From assembly GCA_002633025.1 (NCBI GenBank), contig NMRB01002631.1:1-64000 (forward strand): 64,000 nt of DNA. The letters run 5' to 3'. Made by a program: the position numbers and the translations under genes. The notes under the pieces were generated by a model that saw only the letters and a list, made by a program, of their open reading frames with translations, was not told the origin of the DNA and ran no database searches. Source of the stretch: Notospermus geniculatus. Taxonomy: Eukaryota; Nemertea; Pilidiophora; Heteronemertea; Lineidae. Shown here piece after piece: positions 21,478-31,722 of this stretch (its first letter is position 1; the number at the start of each line of letters is the position of its first letter).

Positions 21478-21622
21478 GCGCGGATCCAGAAGGGGGGGGG
21501 GCGCCTCCCCTTTTGGCCAACAAATCTGTAAAATCGACCGTGAAATTCTGGAATTGGGTGCAGATTTCAATGTTCCTAGCACAGGGCGCCCCCTCTTTTC
21601 CCAAATCCTGGATCCGGCCCAG
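21478..21622. repeat. GGATCCAGG repeat family, copy 2
   Basis: GCGGATCCAGAAGGGG, TGGCCAACAAATCTGTAAAA, GAAATTCTGGAATT and CCCAAATCCTGGATCCGGCC, shorter than copy 1 because the middle is missing. Confidence 0.8.
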
Positions 21623-22371
21623 GACTTTTAACGGTCTGTGGAGTCTAGGATGCCGAATACGCATGAATTACTCTAGAACGATGCCGAATAGGCCTAACGG
21701 ACAGTTGACTCAGTCAATGACAATGAACATAGAAAAAAGGCAGGTGCAGACCGCACGAAGACTTGGGAAGTGGTAAGTAGTTTTCCATTGTTTGCATGTT
21801 TAGGCCATGTAAAAAAAATTTGGTTGCATCCTTCCACTCTCAATTTTCTCAGGGCAGGATTTTAAAAAAGAAATTATTGAGTTTGAGATGCATGTCACCA
21901 TGGCAACACCACTTTTGGCGGTTTTTTGAAAATAAACAATTTTTTGAGGAGGGGGTGATTTCAATGGCAGGAGGGGATGCTAACCAGCTATTTTTTTACA
22001 TGGCCCTATCGGGACACATTTTCATCGCACTTGCCAGAAATTTGAAATTTTTAAAAAAATTTTAAAAATTACATTTTTGAGTGTCTAAAACAAAGTGGTC
22101 CAATGACCACCACCCAAAAATTGGTTTGGGCAACTTTACGTGACTACTACATGATAACGTCAATCAAATTTGCAAACGGCGTTAACTTTAATGTTGACTT
22201 TCCAATTAGAAAGAGTATGAATATACAGTGTACATTTTGTACACGTATCTTCTTAGCCAATCAGAAAGTGGCTTGTGATTGGATCCCTCGTTAAACAGCG
22301 CCATCTACTGATAATCCTTCACTTTTGGCGCCAATCATGCCAGCGTTTTGTGGGTCTACACCTATGACCAA
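21623..22371. other. Intergenic stretch, no gene recognised
   Basis: AT-rich with homopolymer runs around 22040-22080. No splice-flanked frame. Confidence 0.5.
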
Positions 22372-22440
22372 CCTTGGAGGAATTATACTTGACTTGAATT
22401 ATACTTGACTATACTATACTTAAGTATAATTCCTCCAAGG
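22372..22440. repeat. Palindrome CCTTGGAGGAATTATACTT
   Basis: Arms CCTTGGAGGAATTATACTT and AAGTATAATTCCTCCAAGG enclose a short loop of TATACTTGACT repeats. A smaller relative (GGAATTATA .. TATAATTCCTCC) is at about 62502-62530. Confidence 0.85.
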
Positions 22441-22969
22441 GCCAACTGAACACTGGGGACGAGTGTAGGCCGACGATGTGAGCAGGATTCTATCAATCTC
22501 GTACCCAGAGTTCAATGCCACATTAAACTCTGGAAAGGGCTAGACCGGTACTACTTTTCCACAGTGCAAATGCATTGTTGGTGGCGGATGAATTTCTGAC
22601 CGTTGCACAGCAAATTGCGTAGGGATTCGAAAGAGTTCATTCTTTTTTCCACAATAAAACATCCAATACCCAACGGAATGTTAAAATAGTAGTCTTAGCT
22701 AAGGAACGATGGTGGCGACCTCTTCAGATTGGGGTTCTCTATATCTGCAGAAAAGATTTAACAAAATGACCACAAAATATGACATGTATGTACAACTTTT
22801 ATTGATACATCTATGTACAAACTAGTGATGATTAAAATATCTACAAGATATCAAAATTGTTCATGATATAAAATGCAACGTGCTAGGGACCTTGAGTTTA
22901 GGACCATTACCATGGTTACTCCTAGACTCAAAATTCTAGCAAAAATAGAAAATGCCCTCAGTGCCATAG
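22441..22969. other. AT-rich stretch with a minus-strand polyadenylation word
   Basis: TTTATT at about 22799 reads AATAAA on the minus strand, in sequence of 3' UTR character; it could end a transcript begun near 24.3 kb. No exon was found between. Confidence 0.25.
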
Positions 22970-23290
22970 ACTGGCATCAAATCTATTAAAGCGAACTGGT
23001 CATGCCAGTATGTCTGAACAGAGAATCAAATGCCGCCATCTTGAATCTATTACAGTCCTCACATCGGGAATTCATTGCCTACTAAGAGCACATTTGCGCA
23101 AATGCTGTGGCCTTGCTGCCTTTGAATAGCATTCAGAACACGGCCAAGTGCATATCTAGGCTTATCTAGGGACAATATCTGCTAAATCAGAAATTTGTAA
23201 TTTTGTAATTGTGAATTTCGTGGCCCGCGAAATTATTCTTAGTGTCATTTTCGACTGCCGTGATGAATTCCCTTTAAATGTTGTAAGAGG
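22970..23290. repeat. Dispersed repeat, copy 1 (GAGAATCAAATGC family)
   Basis: Parallel to 61713-62006: CATGCCAGTATG/CGTGCCAGTCAAG, GAGAATCAAATGC, TCGGGAATTCA, GTGGC.TTGCTGCCTT, and the final AATTCCCTTTAA. Confidence 0.8.
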
Positions 23291-23731
23291 AGGAGTGGAA
23301 ATAAGTCGCCACTCCGATCACTCCAATTTTAAAGACTGGCTCATGTGTCACCAGAAATAATACTTTATTTGTATAGCCACTGAAGAGTACCACCAGTAAT
23401 TCACTCTTTAAGTGAGAGACCAAAAAGGAATTGACACAAGGGGCTTAACCGAGGCCCATTCTTTTTTCTAACAAATCCTTAAATTTTGAGCCAGACCATG
23501 AAATTTTATAAATGTGAACACTTTCCAGAATTTTCAATGAAGGGACACTAGCCCCTCCCCCACCAGTCCTTCATTCAATGAAGACCCCCCCCCCCCCCAG
23601 TCCTGGGTCCACCCCTAAACATAATAACTGCACAAAGTAAAATTCAAACGAAATTGAAACTAAAAAGGATAATGCAACATATCATACTGACATAAACATC
23701 TAAATAATCACAACATAAAACAACAAAAACT

Positions 23732-23825
23732 AGAAATTGACTTACCAGTCAATTTGAAAGACCGCCCTTAGAAATTGGGAGCTAAGACACAGTTGATTGA
23801 TCGAGAATTATCGAACGGCCAGGGT
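23732..23825. repeat. Small dispersed hairpin repeat, copy 1
   Basis: AACTAGAAATTGACTTACC pairs with CAGTCAATTTGAAAG and is followed by ACCGCCCTTAGAAATTGGG and TTGATCGAGAATTA. A second copy is at 40887-40975. Confidence 0.75.
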
Positions 23826-24126
23826 TGGTGCCAGGTTTTTGAAATAGGGAGAATAAAAGTCTCCCATTCCTAAAAGNCTTCCAGTGAGTTAAGTCAGTTT
23901 ACAGCTACTGACATTTTCTTAGTGATTCGGACGATAGCCTGGCCTGTTCAATGGCAAATGTCGACGCAGCAAAAGTGGATTTTGGAGCTGTGATAGTACC
24001 GTATATTTCCGAATCTCAACGAACCATGCACAGGCCTATGCACGTCATGCACCACTACACACACACGTCGCGTCGTCGGCGAGTTGAAAGCCGTGCATCG
24101 GGCGTGCCGTTCCGACCCATTTAAAA

Positions 24127-24302
24127 CTTACTCCATCATCCTCCAGGAAACTGTGGGTCGCAGTTCCCTTCTGTAAGTTCCTCAAATGCTGACAATGGTT
24201 TAAAATACATTTTTGCCGTGCCTGTAGGTAAAAACAGCTGCTGAAACAGTCCACACCGCGCCGACATGACTTGTTCGTCCAGTGTTTACGTTCGGTTGTC
24301 AA
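24127..24302 (-). CDS. Possible first coding exon, unrecognised
   Basis: From an ATG at 24302 an open frame (MTTERKHWTNKSCRRG .. HSFLEDDG) reaches a consensus donor GATGGA|GTAAGT. A CRE (TGACGTCA) lies 18 bases upstream. A second frame from an inner ATG reads MSARCGLFQQLFLP but stops before the donor. No downstream exon was identified, so this could be chance. Confidence 0.25.
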
Positions 24303-24319
24303 GGGGAAGGGGGTCGAGA

Positions 24320-24327
24320 TGACGTCA
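24320..24327. promoter_or_regulatory. CRE-like site TGACGTCA
   Basis: Exact 8-bp palindrome in a CpG-containing segment just upstream of the candidate exon at 24127-24302. Confidence 0.35.
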
Positions 24328-24959
24328 TCACGACTCCAATTTGTGAATGCTAAGCAACGTTAAATAATTTCGTTTCAAAAGAGGGTGGCATTTTGAGGGA
24401 TAAAAACCCCTATAAATCTAACACCAGTGATACGAAACAAACCAAACTTTCACAACTTCGCCTTCTGGCCATTTCCTCAATGTTGAAATGAAAATTGGCG
24501 CCTTTGAACCATACCTTTAACTGCCGTTAGAGGCCACCTGATAGCGGTCCAAGAACGCCACAAAATTTGATGTCACAGACGGAAACTATGGCCTCCACGT
24601 CCATATGGATGACGTTGTGGCGTGTATTTCTTAATCTCTGTGTAATGAGACAAAACTGTAGAACTCAAAGCTGCTACTTCTTTAAAACATTGCTACATTT
24701 CGTAGTGATTAATAGTACAAAATATTTCAATTCCATATTGACACATTGCGAAATGAATACGAATGGATACGATATCCATAACGATACGACACATGTCGTG
24801 AAATCTTGAACATGTACAACCTCAGCAGTGTGAAGAGTAAATGCATAGTGATAGAATACAGGAAATCCTCTACATTGTACGTCTGTGCCAATATCATTCT
24901 GGGGATGAAGTAACTCATCCCCCCCTGGACAAAAATGTTTCATCCTAGAATCACTCAAT

Positions 24960-25071
24960 GGGTCATATGAATAGACTAGTAAATGCTTTTACTTGAATTT
25001 TGCAACACAAATGCACTCCACAATGCTGTACAAATGTGAAGTAAAAGCATTTGCTAGTCTTTATTCATATA
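24960..25071. mobile_element. MITE with GGGTCATATGAATA ends, copy 1
   Basis: GGGTCATATGAATAGACTAG and, inverted, CTAGTCTTTATTCATAT; inner AGTAAATGCTTTTACTT and AAGTAAAAGCATTTGCT also pair. Nearly identical to 28241-28358. Confidence 0.9.
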
Positions 25072-25234
25072 TGCTAAGGTCACATTGCTTCTCAGTACCG
25101 AAGGTCTGCCAGTTGTGTTGTATGCACCGGTTACCACCTGATTCTTGTAGGACCCCCCCCCCTCCCCATCATCGTCTCCACCTTATCTTTTCATCAGATA
25201 ATGATGACATTTCAAATGTGACCCACACCAGCAA

Positions 25235-25467
25235 NNNNNNNNNNNNNNNNNNNNNNNNNNNNNNNNNNNNNNNNNNNNNNNNNNNNNNNNNNNNNNNNNN
25301 NNNNNNNNNNNNNNNNNNNNNNNNNNNNNNNNNNNNNNNNNNNNNNNNNNNNNNNNNNNNNNNNNNNNNNNNNNNNNNNNNNNNNNNNNNNNNNNNNNNN
25401 NNNNNNNNNNNNNNNNNNNNNNNNNNNNNNNNNNNNNNNNNNNNNNNNNNNNNNNNNNNNNNNNNNN
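25235..25467. other. Assembly gap (233 N) between duplicated flanks
   Basis: Both sides carry the same text: a C-run, then CATCATCG/AATCATC, TCTCCACCTTATCTTTTCAT and AGATAATGA (about 25149-25206 and 25475-25527). The gap may be an assembly artefact or may hide a tandem duplication. Confidence 0.9.
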
Positions 25468-25634
25468 TGGGACAGCCCCCCCCCCCCCCCCAATCATCTC
25501 CACCTTATCTTTTCATTAGATAATGACAAAAATTCAAATTTAATTTCCCAAAAGGAAAGGATTTTACAACAACTTATCAAACTTTGCACCAATTTAAAGT
25601 AAACAGCACACCATGGTCAGCAGACGCTCGTCGT

Positions 25635-25778
25635 TCAAGGCAGATCACACCAATCAATGGGTTTCTTCTTTTCCTTCACCAAGCAGTCGTTCACCTTGGA
25701 GAAGTGTTTGCAGCCAAAGAATCCTCGATGGGCGGACAGCGGTGATGGATGAGGGCCTTTGATCACATAGTGCTTTTT
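25635..25778 (-). CDS. UNG: UNG exon 6 (Leu loop, stop)
   Basis: [20 protein letters not shown], then [13 protein letters not shown] and a C-terminal [11 protein letters not shown]. His285 and Leu289 are the catalytic base-side and DNA-wedge residues of the family. Confidence 0.96.
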   Translation of the reverse strand, partial: KKHYVIKGPHPSPLSAHRGFFGCKHFSKVNDCLVKEKKKPIDWCDLP

Positions 25779-28700
25779 CTGAAAATGGATCAAGATCGAA
25801 TGAAAAATTTTAAAGTACAATTGAAGATTTAGATGAAGTTGATAAACGTGAGAGTGAACTCAGGTCAAAGTTGTTGTACTGAGACAAGATTCCTTCCATG
25901 GCACAAATCAAGTTCATGGTTTTGGTTTCAGTGTTCGCAAAGGTGTGCCTGCCCAACCAAGATGGCAGGCCAAACAGTGTATTTGAGCAACACCATATCC
26001 TCAGACTTATAGTAAAGAAATTGAGTACGAGTGATCTAAATGCTGCAGCTATGATGAGTGTGTCCATAACTTGTCCCTCGATCGAAGTATTTGAATGACA
26101 AATTACTGTGCGAGGAACCCTAATAGCCAAGTGGTTATCATGTCCGCTCAGCAAGCGGCAGGTCCCGGGTTCAAATCCAGCCCAGGCCATATGGGATTAA
26201 TCATCCCTGGCTCTTCAGTCTGTCGCATGGGACAGTAAGTCGTGGTGCCTTGTACCTTGTACCTTTGCAAGGGCAAGTAAAAGACCCCACCCCATCCAAG
26301 TGAGGAACATGAGTAGCTCGAGATGGCCTCCTCCATACTTACCAGGTCCAATAATGGTATGGATTAGGCCCTGATGGAAAAACCTAATATAAATTGTGTT
26401 GACTATTTAGCGGTACTCACTGCATTGATGAATGACCCTTTCTTCTGTGCGAAGCCTCCCCACAGCACGAAAACAATCCCACTGTGATGACTGTTGAAGT
26501 ATTTGATGACGGCGTCTGTGAACTTCTCCCAGCCTTGGTCCTTGTGTGAATTGGCCGAATGCTCTCGGACGGTTAGACATGCATTCAGCATTAAGACACC
26601 TTGAAATGAGAAACAAGATTGTTGTAAAGGGAACTTGTCAAATTTTGTGAAAATAAAATTTGGCCATTTTATGTCTTATTTAAATTCAGTCTTGTGTCTT
26701 GTTCTTGGGACTTCCAAAATGGGACCCTGCAGGCAGCCTCCTTGTAGACATTTTGATGTGCTCATTACACCAATCAGTTGACATGAGAACTCTGACATGT
26801 ATTGCAAGTAAAATACACTAAACATCAACATTTGAGTCAAAATCTGTAGGTTGTCAGTTGCTAGCGCCACCTGTGATGAAGTGACCGCACTAATATGATC
26901 GTAATAGCTAGCTGCCTGGCGGGTCCCTTTAAAAGTTACAATTTTGCATCTATAACATCTCACTGACTACCATTACCAACAGCATGCCAACGAAAATATT
27001 TTGTGTGTGGATTACATGGTTTTATGGGGGTGCGGGCTTTATGGGGGTGGGTTGGTTTCATGGGGTGTGGTTTTATGGGGGTGGGTTATATGGTTTTATG
27101 GGTGTGCTTTATGTGGTTTTATGGGGTGGGTTATATGGTGGGGGTTATGTGGTTTTCTGGTCGCCAATGACAAAAGGCTCAACAAGTTCAAAAATCTCTC
27201 CTAAGCGGAACAGACCATACAAACCTTGTCTAGCCCATCCAGTGAGGTCCCCATGACCAGGTTTCTCAAATCCAGGGATATCATTCTGTAGCTCTTTGAA
27301 CATGTTGACCAGACTCGGTGGCGCAGACACACCTTTGCGAACACTGAACGCAAGGCCATGTGCCTGATTTGGACCGTGGTAGGGATCCTGCCCCAGGATA
27401 ATAACTCGTACCTATAAAGAGACATTACATGTATTATAATAAATGACTACTGTAGTGAGGTATTCAAGAACATGAAAAAAATTCAACTCTCAATTTTGAC
27501 GTAACTCACTGGAGTGTGTGTATACAGCAAATTAAGCCGTTTCCCATCCTCAGATTAGTGCAAGAGTATCTGAACATAGCACGGAGGTAACTTTTTATTT
27601 CAAAACTTTCCTGCCTCTGCCCATGATCCCCTTGAAACAGACCACCATCGCCCCCAAAGTGACACAGACAGAACTATGTTGCAGTCACCTCTAAGTATAT
27701 GAACTGCATTTCATTTGGTATCTAAGAATCTTGTAATGCAGTGCTCGAAAAGTTGCTCGTTTATTCCCCATTTGCGATCATGAATCAAGACTTTGCTAAT
27801 GAATGCAATCATAAGGTCACAATTTGGCGATTAAAAAGCCACTTTTTTCTGGGGGAGGCTCCCCTAATCAGGGTATGCTTCCGGGATGCATGGTCGTGGC
27901 GAATGACATTTCTATCTAACTCGCCAGTCGGCAAGTCAGCCTTTGGCTCACTTTTCGAGCACTGTAATGTAGAAGAAAACTGGGACTCCGGAGAAATTTT
28001 TGCTGTCAAAGAGAGTCACCCGCTCTACCACCCAAGCACCAGGTCTTCCTGACATTGAACCTGGGACCTCAGAGGTGAGAGGCGCTGCATGTTTCCACTG
28101 GACCACTCTGACAGCCCACTCACCAGATTAATATCACACATCTGTGTCCAGGAAAAAACCTGTTCTTTTGGTGGGTAGATCGTACGTTTTTGACGTTCTT
28201 CGGCTACCATTTTCCCCAGCTGAAAGAAAGATGAGACATTGGGTCATATGAATAAAAGACTAGTAAATGCTTTTATTTGAATTTTGCAATACAAATGCAC
28301 CAGGCAATACTGTACAAATCTGAAGTAAAAGCATTTGCTAGTCTTTATTCATATGACCGACTGACATGCGGCATTGATAAAAGACGCCTATAAATTTGGG
28401 GAAGTCTGACACCACAGTGTTATGGGCATCCAGAACTCATGTCGGAGAACTAGTAGGTCTGTACACCTTTGGCAATGGCCATGCCCAATTAGGGACTGAG
28501 GTTTGATGTCCTTAGTATCAGAGAGGCAGGGTTTCTGCCAGAGGGCGGCAGGAGCCCCCCCCCCCTTTCACAATCTGAAGGGGGCTTGCCCCCTTAAATT
28601 GCAGAGCAGTGTCTTTAAATTGCCCTTATTTTCATTCAAGAGATGCAACAGTCGAACAAAGATCTGTACACAGGAAGTTTTAAGCTCTGAAATGCTTGGA

Positions 28701-30744
28701 AAACGCATCTCTGGGCTTATGGAAACAAAAATTTCCCCACTTCCGCCAGGGGTACCTGGGTTGTGCCCCCCCTAAATATTTTTTTCTGGCGGAAAGCCTG
28801 AGAGGTGTCCTTCCGACAGTTGGATCGTTCTCAAAAGGGAGACTCTAGATTTCCATATTGTCATACTCACTTTGATAAAATAAGGCTTTGAAAACTCTGC
28901 TTCCAGCGCCTGAAACCAAGAGGGACCAATATTTGATAAAAGTCCATGACTTTCTCTTGAAGCTCGGATCATTTTTGCAGACAACCTGTTCTGTTCAATC
29001 TTCAGTCTCTGATCAGGCGATAGCTGAGGCACATTTTCTTGATCCTCGTCTGAACTGGTTGATGTGTTGGGTGACAGGACGGACGACTTGTTGAGTCGGT
29101 TGGCAATGTTGAAATCTTTCAATCTTGGTTTCTTTGGTGTGACTTCATCCTCTGTATTCTGAAATTCAGATGGCCAAAGTCTTACGCTGAGTGGGAATTA
29201 TTGAACCTGGCCCTGGCCTAGGACCTTCTGACCCCTATCCTAGCTTAGCCAGACCCGAGCCAAGCCACTAGGACCAATCGGACCGGATCGCGGGACGCTA
29301 TTGCACCGAATAGGAGTTCGCTTTTATTTGGTATCATGGTATGAACCAACATGTTTAACAGCAAGTTCTTATATATGTTTATACCGGTATGGAATATAGG
29401 CCTAATGAACAGATATTGCGTATTATCCAGGACAGGAGATAATTGATTTTTTAATGAATGTACTCTGATTCTGGCTGTTGAAAGGCTGGCTGATGTCAGC
29501 AGTTAATTCCCGTCTCTGTCTGCTATCGTAGCTAACCATGCTAACACAGAAGTCAGAACAGTGCTTGCCGTCAGTCTGTCTCTGTGGACTGTGTGTTTCA
29601 CCACAGGCCCCTGAAGCCTAGTTAGCGGGATTATCGGGTTAGTTAGCGGGAATATCGGGTTAAACCATTGTAAACAATGGGTAAGATAAAGAAAAGACAA
29701 GGTAGGCAAGCGCAGGACCAGATTTGAACCGAGTGACAGCTTCACTTCGGACCCCTCATACGACCAGAAAACGCCGAGAAACTGAACATTTTTTGCTTAC
29801 CGCGTCATCTACAAGACTCCAATCATTAAATCCATGCCTAATTTCAGTCATCATTTGCATATTAACAACACAGGCGGCATCGTTTGTGAGCCGAAAAAGC
29901 GAATAATGTAGAAATCCCGCCGTCCACTCTCCCCTTCTCACTCCCACAATGCACTGCATCACAGCAAAAACGGCATTCTGTGCCAGACGTTTGTGTGTAG
30001 CAGTACTGCGGAGCAAAACGGCAGGCTGCGCGAGACAACCAGCAAGGGGAGAGTGGACGGCGGGATTTCTAAATTATTCGCTTTTTCGGCTTACAAACGA
30101 TGCCGCCTGTGTTGTTAATATGTAAATGATGGCTGTAATTATGCATGGATTTAATGATTGGAGTCTTGTAGATGACGTGGTAAGCAAAAAATGTTCAGTT
30201 TCTCGGCGTTTTCTGGTCGTACGAGGGGTCCGAAGTGAAGCTGTCACTCGGTTCAAATCTGGTCCTGCGCTTGCCTACCTTGTCTTTTCTTCATCTTACC
30301 CATTATTGTTTACAATGGTTTAACCCGATATTCCCGCTAACTAACCCAATAATCCCGCTAACTAGGCTTCAGGGGCCTGTGCCTGGTTTCACTACTGACA
30401 CTGATCAGCTGATGGCAGATTTCTAACAAAATGCGTGCTGCAGAATGCATTGATCTTGTGCATGTACTGAGCATGCTGAGGCCTAGGCCTAGCTACCCCT
30501 AGACCTTAGGTTATGGTGGATGATATTGTCATTGATGCATAGGCCTAGGCTATGCATGATCAGTGTGCATGTGTGCATTGCATGCACGCAAGTCGCAATG
30601 CACGATCATGACGATGCAGGCATGCACGTACATGATGCAGGAAGGAAAATGACGTTTGGAATAACTCACAGCATTTTCATCTGAAAAGACTCTTTTCTGC
30701 CCTGATGGAGAGAAAAAGTTCGAGATCTTAGTCTGACCGATCAT
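25635..30744 (-). CDS. UNG: Uracil-DNA glycosylase (nuclear UNG form), six exons, complete
   Basis: Joining 30744-30670, 29158-28871, 28219-28124, 27411-27225, 26599-26421 and 25778-25635 gives a phase-consistent 322-residue protein (human nuclear form about 313). It removes uracil from DNA as the first step of base excision repair. Visible family motifs: an N-terminal PCNA-binding box QTKISNFF (4-11); a basic helix [18 protein letters not shown] (about 75-92) at the place of the RPA-binding region; the water-activating loop GQDPYHG with Asp162; the Pro loop APPSL (183-187); uracil-recognition LMLNA with Asn221; and the Leu loop [11 protein letters not shown] with catalytic His285. The Gly-Ser loop reads WGGF, with Gly264 where Ser is usual. 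Every junction is GT-AG. Each intron I examined carries transposon or repeat insertions. Confidence 0.97.
26112..26396 (+). mobile_element. tRNA-derived SINE, family S, in UNG intron 5
   Basis: Head ATAGCCAAGTGGTTATCA (A box TAGCCAAGTGG) and B box GGTTCAAATCC, then a body with GGGACAGTAAG, ACCTTGTACCTTTGC, GGGCAAGTAAAAGACC, CCATCCAAGTGAGGAACATG and ATACTTACCAGG, ending near CTGATGGAAAAA. Other copies: 39845, 55505, 60490, 62398, 62780 and a head at 55140. Confidence 0.9.
26421..26599 (-). CDS. UNG: UNG exon 5 (uracil recognition, Gly-Ser loop)
   Basis: [19 protein letters not shown] supplies Asn221. [14 protein letters not shown] has Gly-Gly in the Gly-Ser loop. Confidence 0.95.
26720..26932. 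mobile_element. GGGACCATACAGGCAGCC element, copy 1, in UNG intron 4
   Basis: GCAGGCAGCCTCC, CATTTTGATGTGCTCAT, TGACATGTATTGCAAGTA, TTGTCAGTTGCTAGCGCC and the terminal GGGTCCCTTTAA match 43582-43803 and 58352-58550. Confidence 0.85.
27015..27155 (+). repeat. G/T-rich minisatellite in UNG intron 4
   Basis: Irregular tandem copies of GTGGTTTTATGGGGGTG with variants GGGTTATATG. The frames through it are repeat artefacts. Confidence 0.85.
27225..27411 (-). CDS. UNG: UNG exon 4 (catalytic water-activating loop)
   Basis: [20 protein letters not shown] gives Asp162 and Tyr164 of the active site; [16 protein letters not shown] is closer to the bacterial Pro loop spacing than to the longer human PPPPS. 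Donor CAAG|GTTTGT. Confidence 0.96.
27739..27964. mobile_element. MITE with CAGTGCTCGAAAAGT ends, in UNG intron 3
   Basis: CAGTGCTCGAAAAGTTGC at the left and, after GGCT, CACTTTTCGAGCACTG at the right; flanked by TAATG on both sides (27734-27738, 27965-27969). Confidence 0.9.
28030..28115 (-). repeat. tRNA-derived SINE head
   Basis: On the minus strand: GTCAGAGTGGTCCAGTGG (A box), CTCTCACCTCTGAGGT, and CCCAGGTTCAATGTC (B box). Resembles a tRNA(Glu)-type head; no clear body follows. Confidence 0.6.
28124..28219 (-). CDS. UNG: UNG exon 3
   Basis: [17 protein letters not shown] and [12 protein letters not shown] (residues 122-153), matching the human stretch VAEERKHYTVYPP and FTWTQMCDI. Confidence 0.95.
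28241..28358. mobile_element. MITE with GGGTCATATGAATA ends, copy 2, in UNG intron 2
   Basis: GGGTCATATGAATAAAAGAC .. CTTTATTCATATGACC; near-identical interior to 24960-25071. Confidence 0.9.
28527..28800. mobile_element. MITE with CAGGGTTTCTGCCAGAG ends, copy 1, in UNG intron 2
   Basis: CAGGGTTTCTGCCAGAGGGC at the left, TTTCTGGCGGAAAGCCTG at the right. Related to 54174-54468; a lone end (TGTTTCCGCCAGAGGG) occurs at about 47001. Confidence 0.85.
28871..29158 (-). CDS. UNG: UNG exon 2
   Basis: Residues 26-121: a Ser/Glu/Asp-rich linker with PKKPRLK (basic, NLS-like), the RPA-binding-type helix, and the start of the fold ([17 protein letters not shown]). Confidence 0.92.
29602..30381. mobile_element. 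780-bp foldback element in UNG intron 1
   Basis: Arms of about 330 bp are near-perfect inverted repeats, with tips CACAGGCCCCTGAAGCCTAG and its complement; inner pairs include TAGTTAGCGGGA, GGTAAGATAAAGAAAAGACA and CATCTACAAGACTCCAATCA. Frames inside it on opposite strands translate to the same peptide ([16 protein letters not shown]), as expected of a palindrome. Confidence 0.92.
30670..30744 (-). CDS. UNG: UNG exon 1 (PCNA-binding N-terminus)
   Basis: Twenty-five residues, [18 protein letters not shown] and on to SDENA, ending at GCT|GTGAGT. It holds little more than the PIP box Q-x-x-I-x-x-F-F, so an alternative first exon could swap it, as mammals do to make mitochondrial UNG1; no such exon was identified here. 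Confidence 0.9.
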
Positions 30745-30812
30745 TTTTGTTCTCAACAAGAGCAGGTGTAATCTTTGTGTTGTGTTGATGAAAGAAATCA
30801 TCAAACTATCGT

Positions 30813-30942
30813 TTTCCCGGGAAATCAAAACTCTTCTCCCGCGAAATACTGTTGTCGCCTCCCAAACTCGTCCCCAGTGGGTTTACGTTCCTACAACACC
30901 ACTGGAAAGGGCTGACGACTTCAGGAATACTGCGCATGCGCA
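30813..30942 (-). promoter_or_regulatory. UNG upstream region with E2F-like and NRF1-like sites
   Basis: Upstream of the UNG start codon: TTTCCCGGGAAA (30813-30824), TCCCGCGAAA (30837-30846, an exact E2F-type site) and TGCGCATGCGCA (30931-30942, NRF1-type palindrome). UNG is known to be E2F-regulated in mammals; function here is inferred. Confidence 0.55.
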
Positions 30943-31722
30943 ATCTACTAATTTTGAGGCGAATCACGCCGAGGCCGTGGCATGATGTTCGCAACAAACC
31001 ATGCTAACTATTCGTTTGAAATTGCTCTAATACTCAAACAACTTCGTGTTTTGGGAGTATTAAATGGNGCGTCTGATCACAGTGACCATGGTGACGAGCG
31101 TCCTACTTTCCAGGCTGTGGTCAAAATGGCGGCTGTTGCCGAGACACTCTGTTGAGCAAGTCCTTTCTGAAACTGTCTCAGAATATGGGCCAGGTTGTAG
31201 TTTTAAATTAAAAGAGTGTACAGATGGGAACTTTTCATCATCTCTGATCGCACAAGAATCATGATGTGATGGTATCCCTTTCCACAGGCTCTGGGGAACG
31301 CATTTTAAGTCGTATTTTTCAATTTTGTCAACCGGCGTCCGCCATGATGTTGCTATGAACAAACCTGACTACACTGACGGCGTGATCATCGCACATAGAA
31401 GAAATAGTTCCTGACAAATAACTAGACTACTGTCACATTTATTGGCTGTTCGTAAAAGGGACGAAAACCAGCAATCTTTAGTCGATAAATTAACTTTTGG
31501 GAGTAAAATTTTTACGTTCCAAGCAGCGGCCTGGCCAGCTGGAATCAGCTGGAAAAAACAAAATGGAAGCCAATTCTGGCAGGGTAAGATACACGCGAAG
31601 GATTCTGGGATACACGCATGCGTCCGGGAAATCCGGAGCGTGTTCGACCCTGCTTGGAGGATGGTCGTCAGCCCTTTCCAGAGATATCTTCGGATGAAGT
31701 AGATCTGGGTACGAGATTGGTC
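30866..31722. repeat. Inverted-repeat element at the UNG 5' flank (tentative)
   Basis: CCAAACTCGTCCCCAG and TGGAAAGGGCTGACGAC (30866-30918) are matched in inverse by GTCGTCAGCCCTTTCCA and CTGGGTACGAGATTGG (31663-31722). Between them are two ATGGCGGC-type motifs on opposite strands and one N at 31068. A lone CTCGTACCCAGAG end occurs near 22499. Confidence 0.6.

Noticed and set aside
27001-27256. Gly/Phe/Trp-rich frames
   Set aside because: Translation of the G/T-rich minisatellite in UNG intron 4.
29503-30426. Several frames on both strands encoding the same peptide
   Set aside because: They are mirror translations of the arms of the foldback element, not genes.
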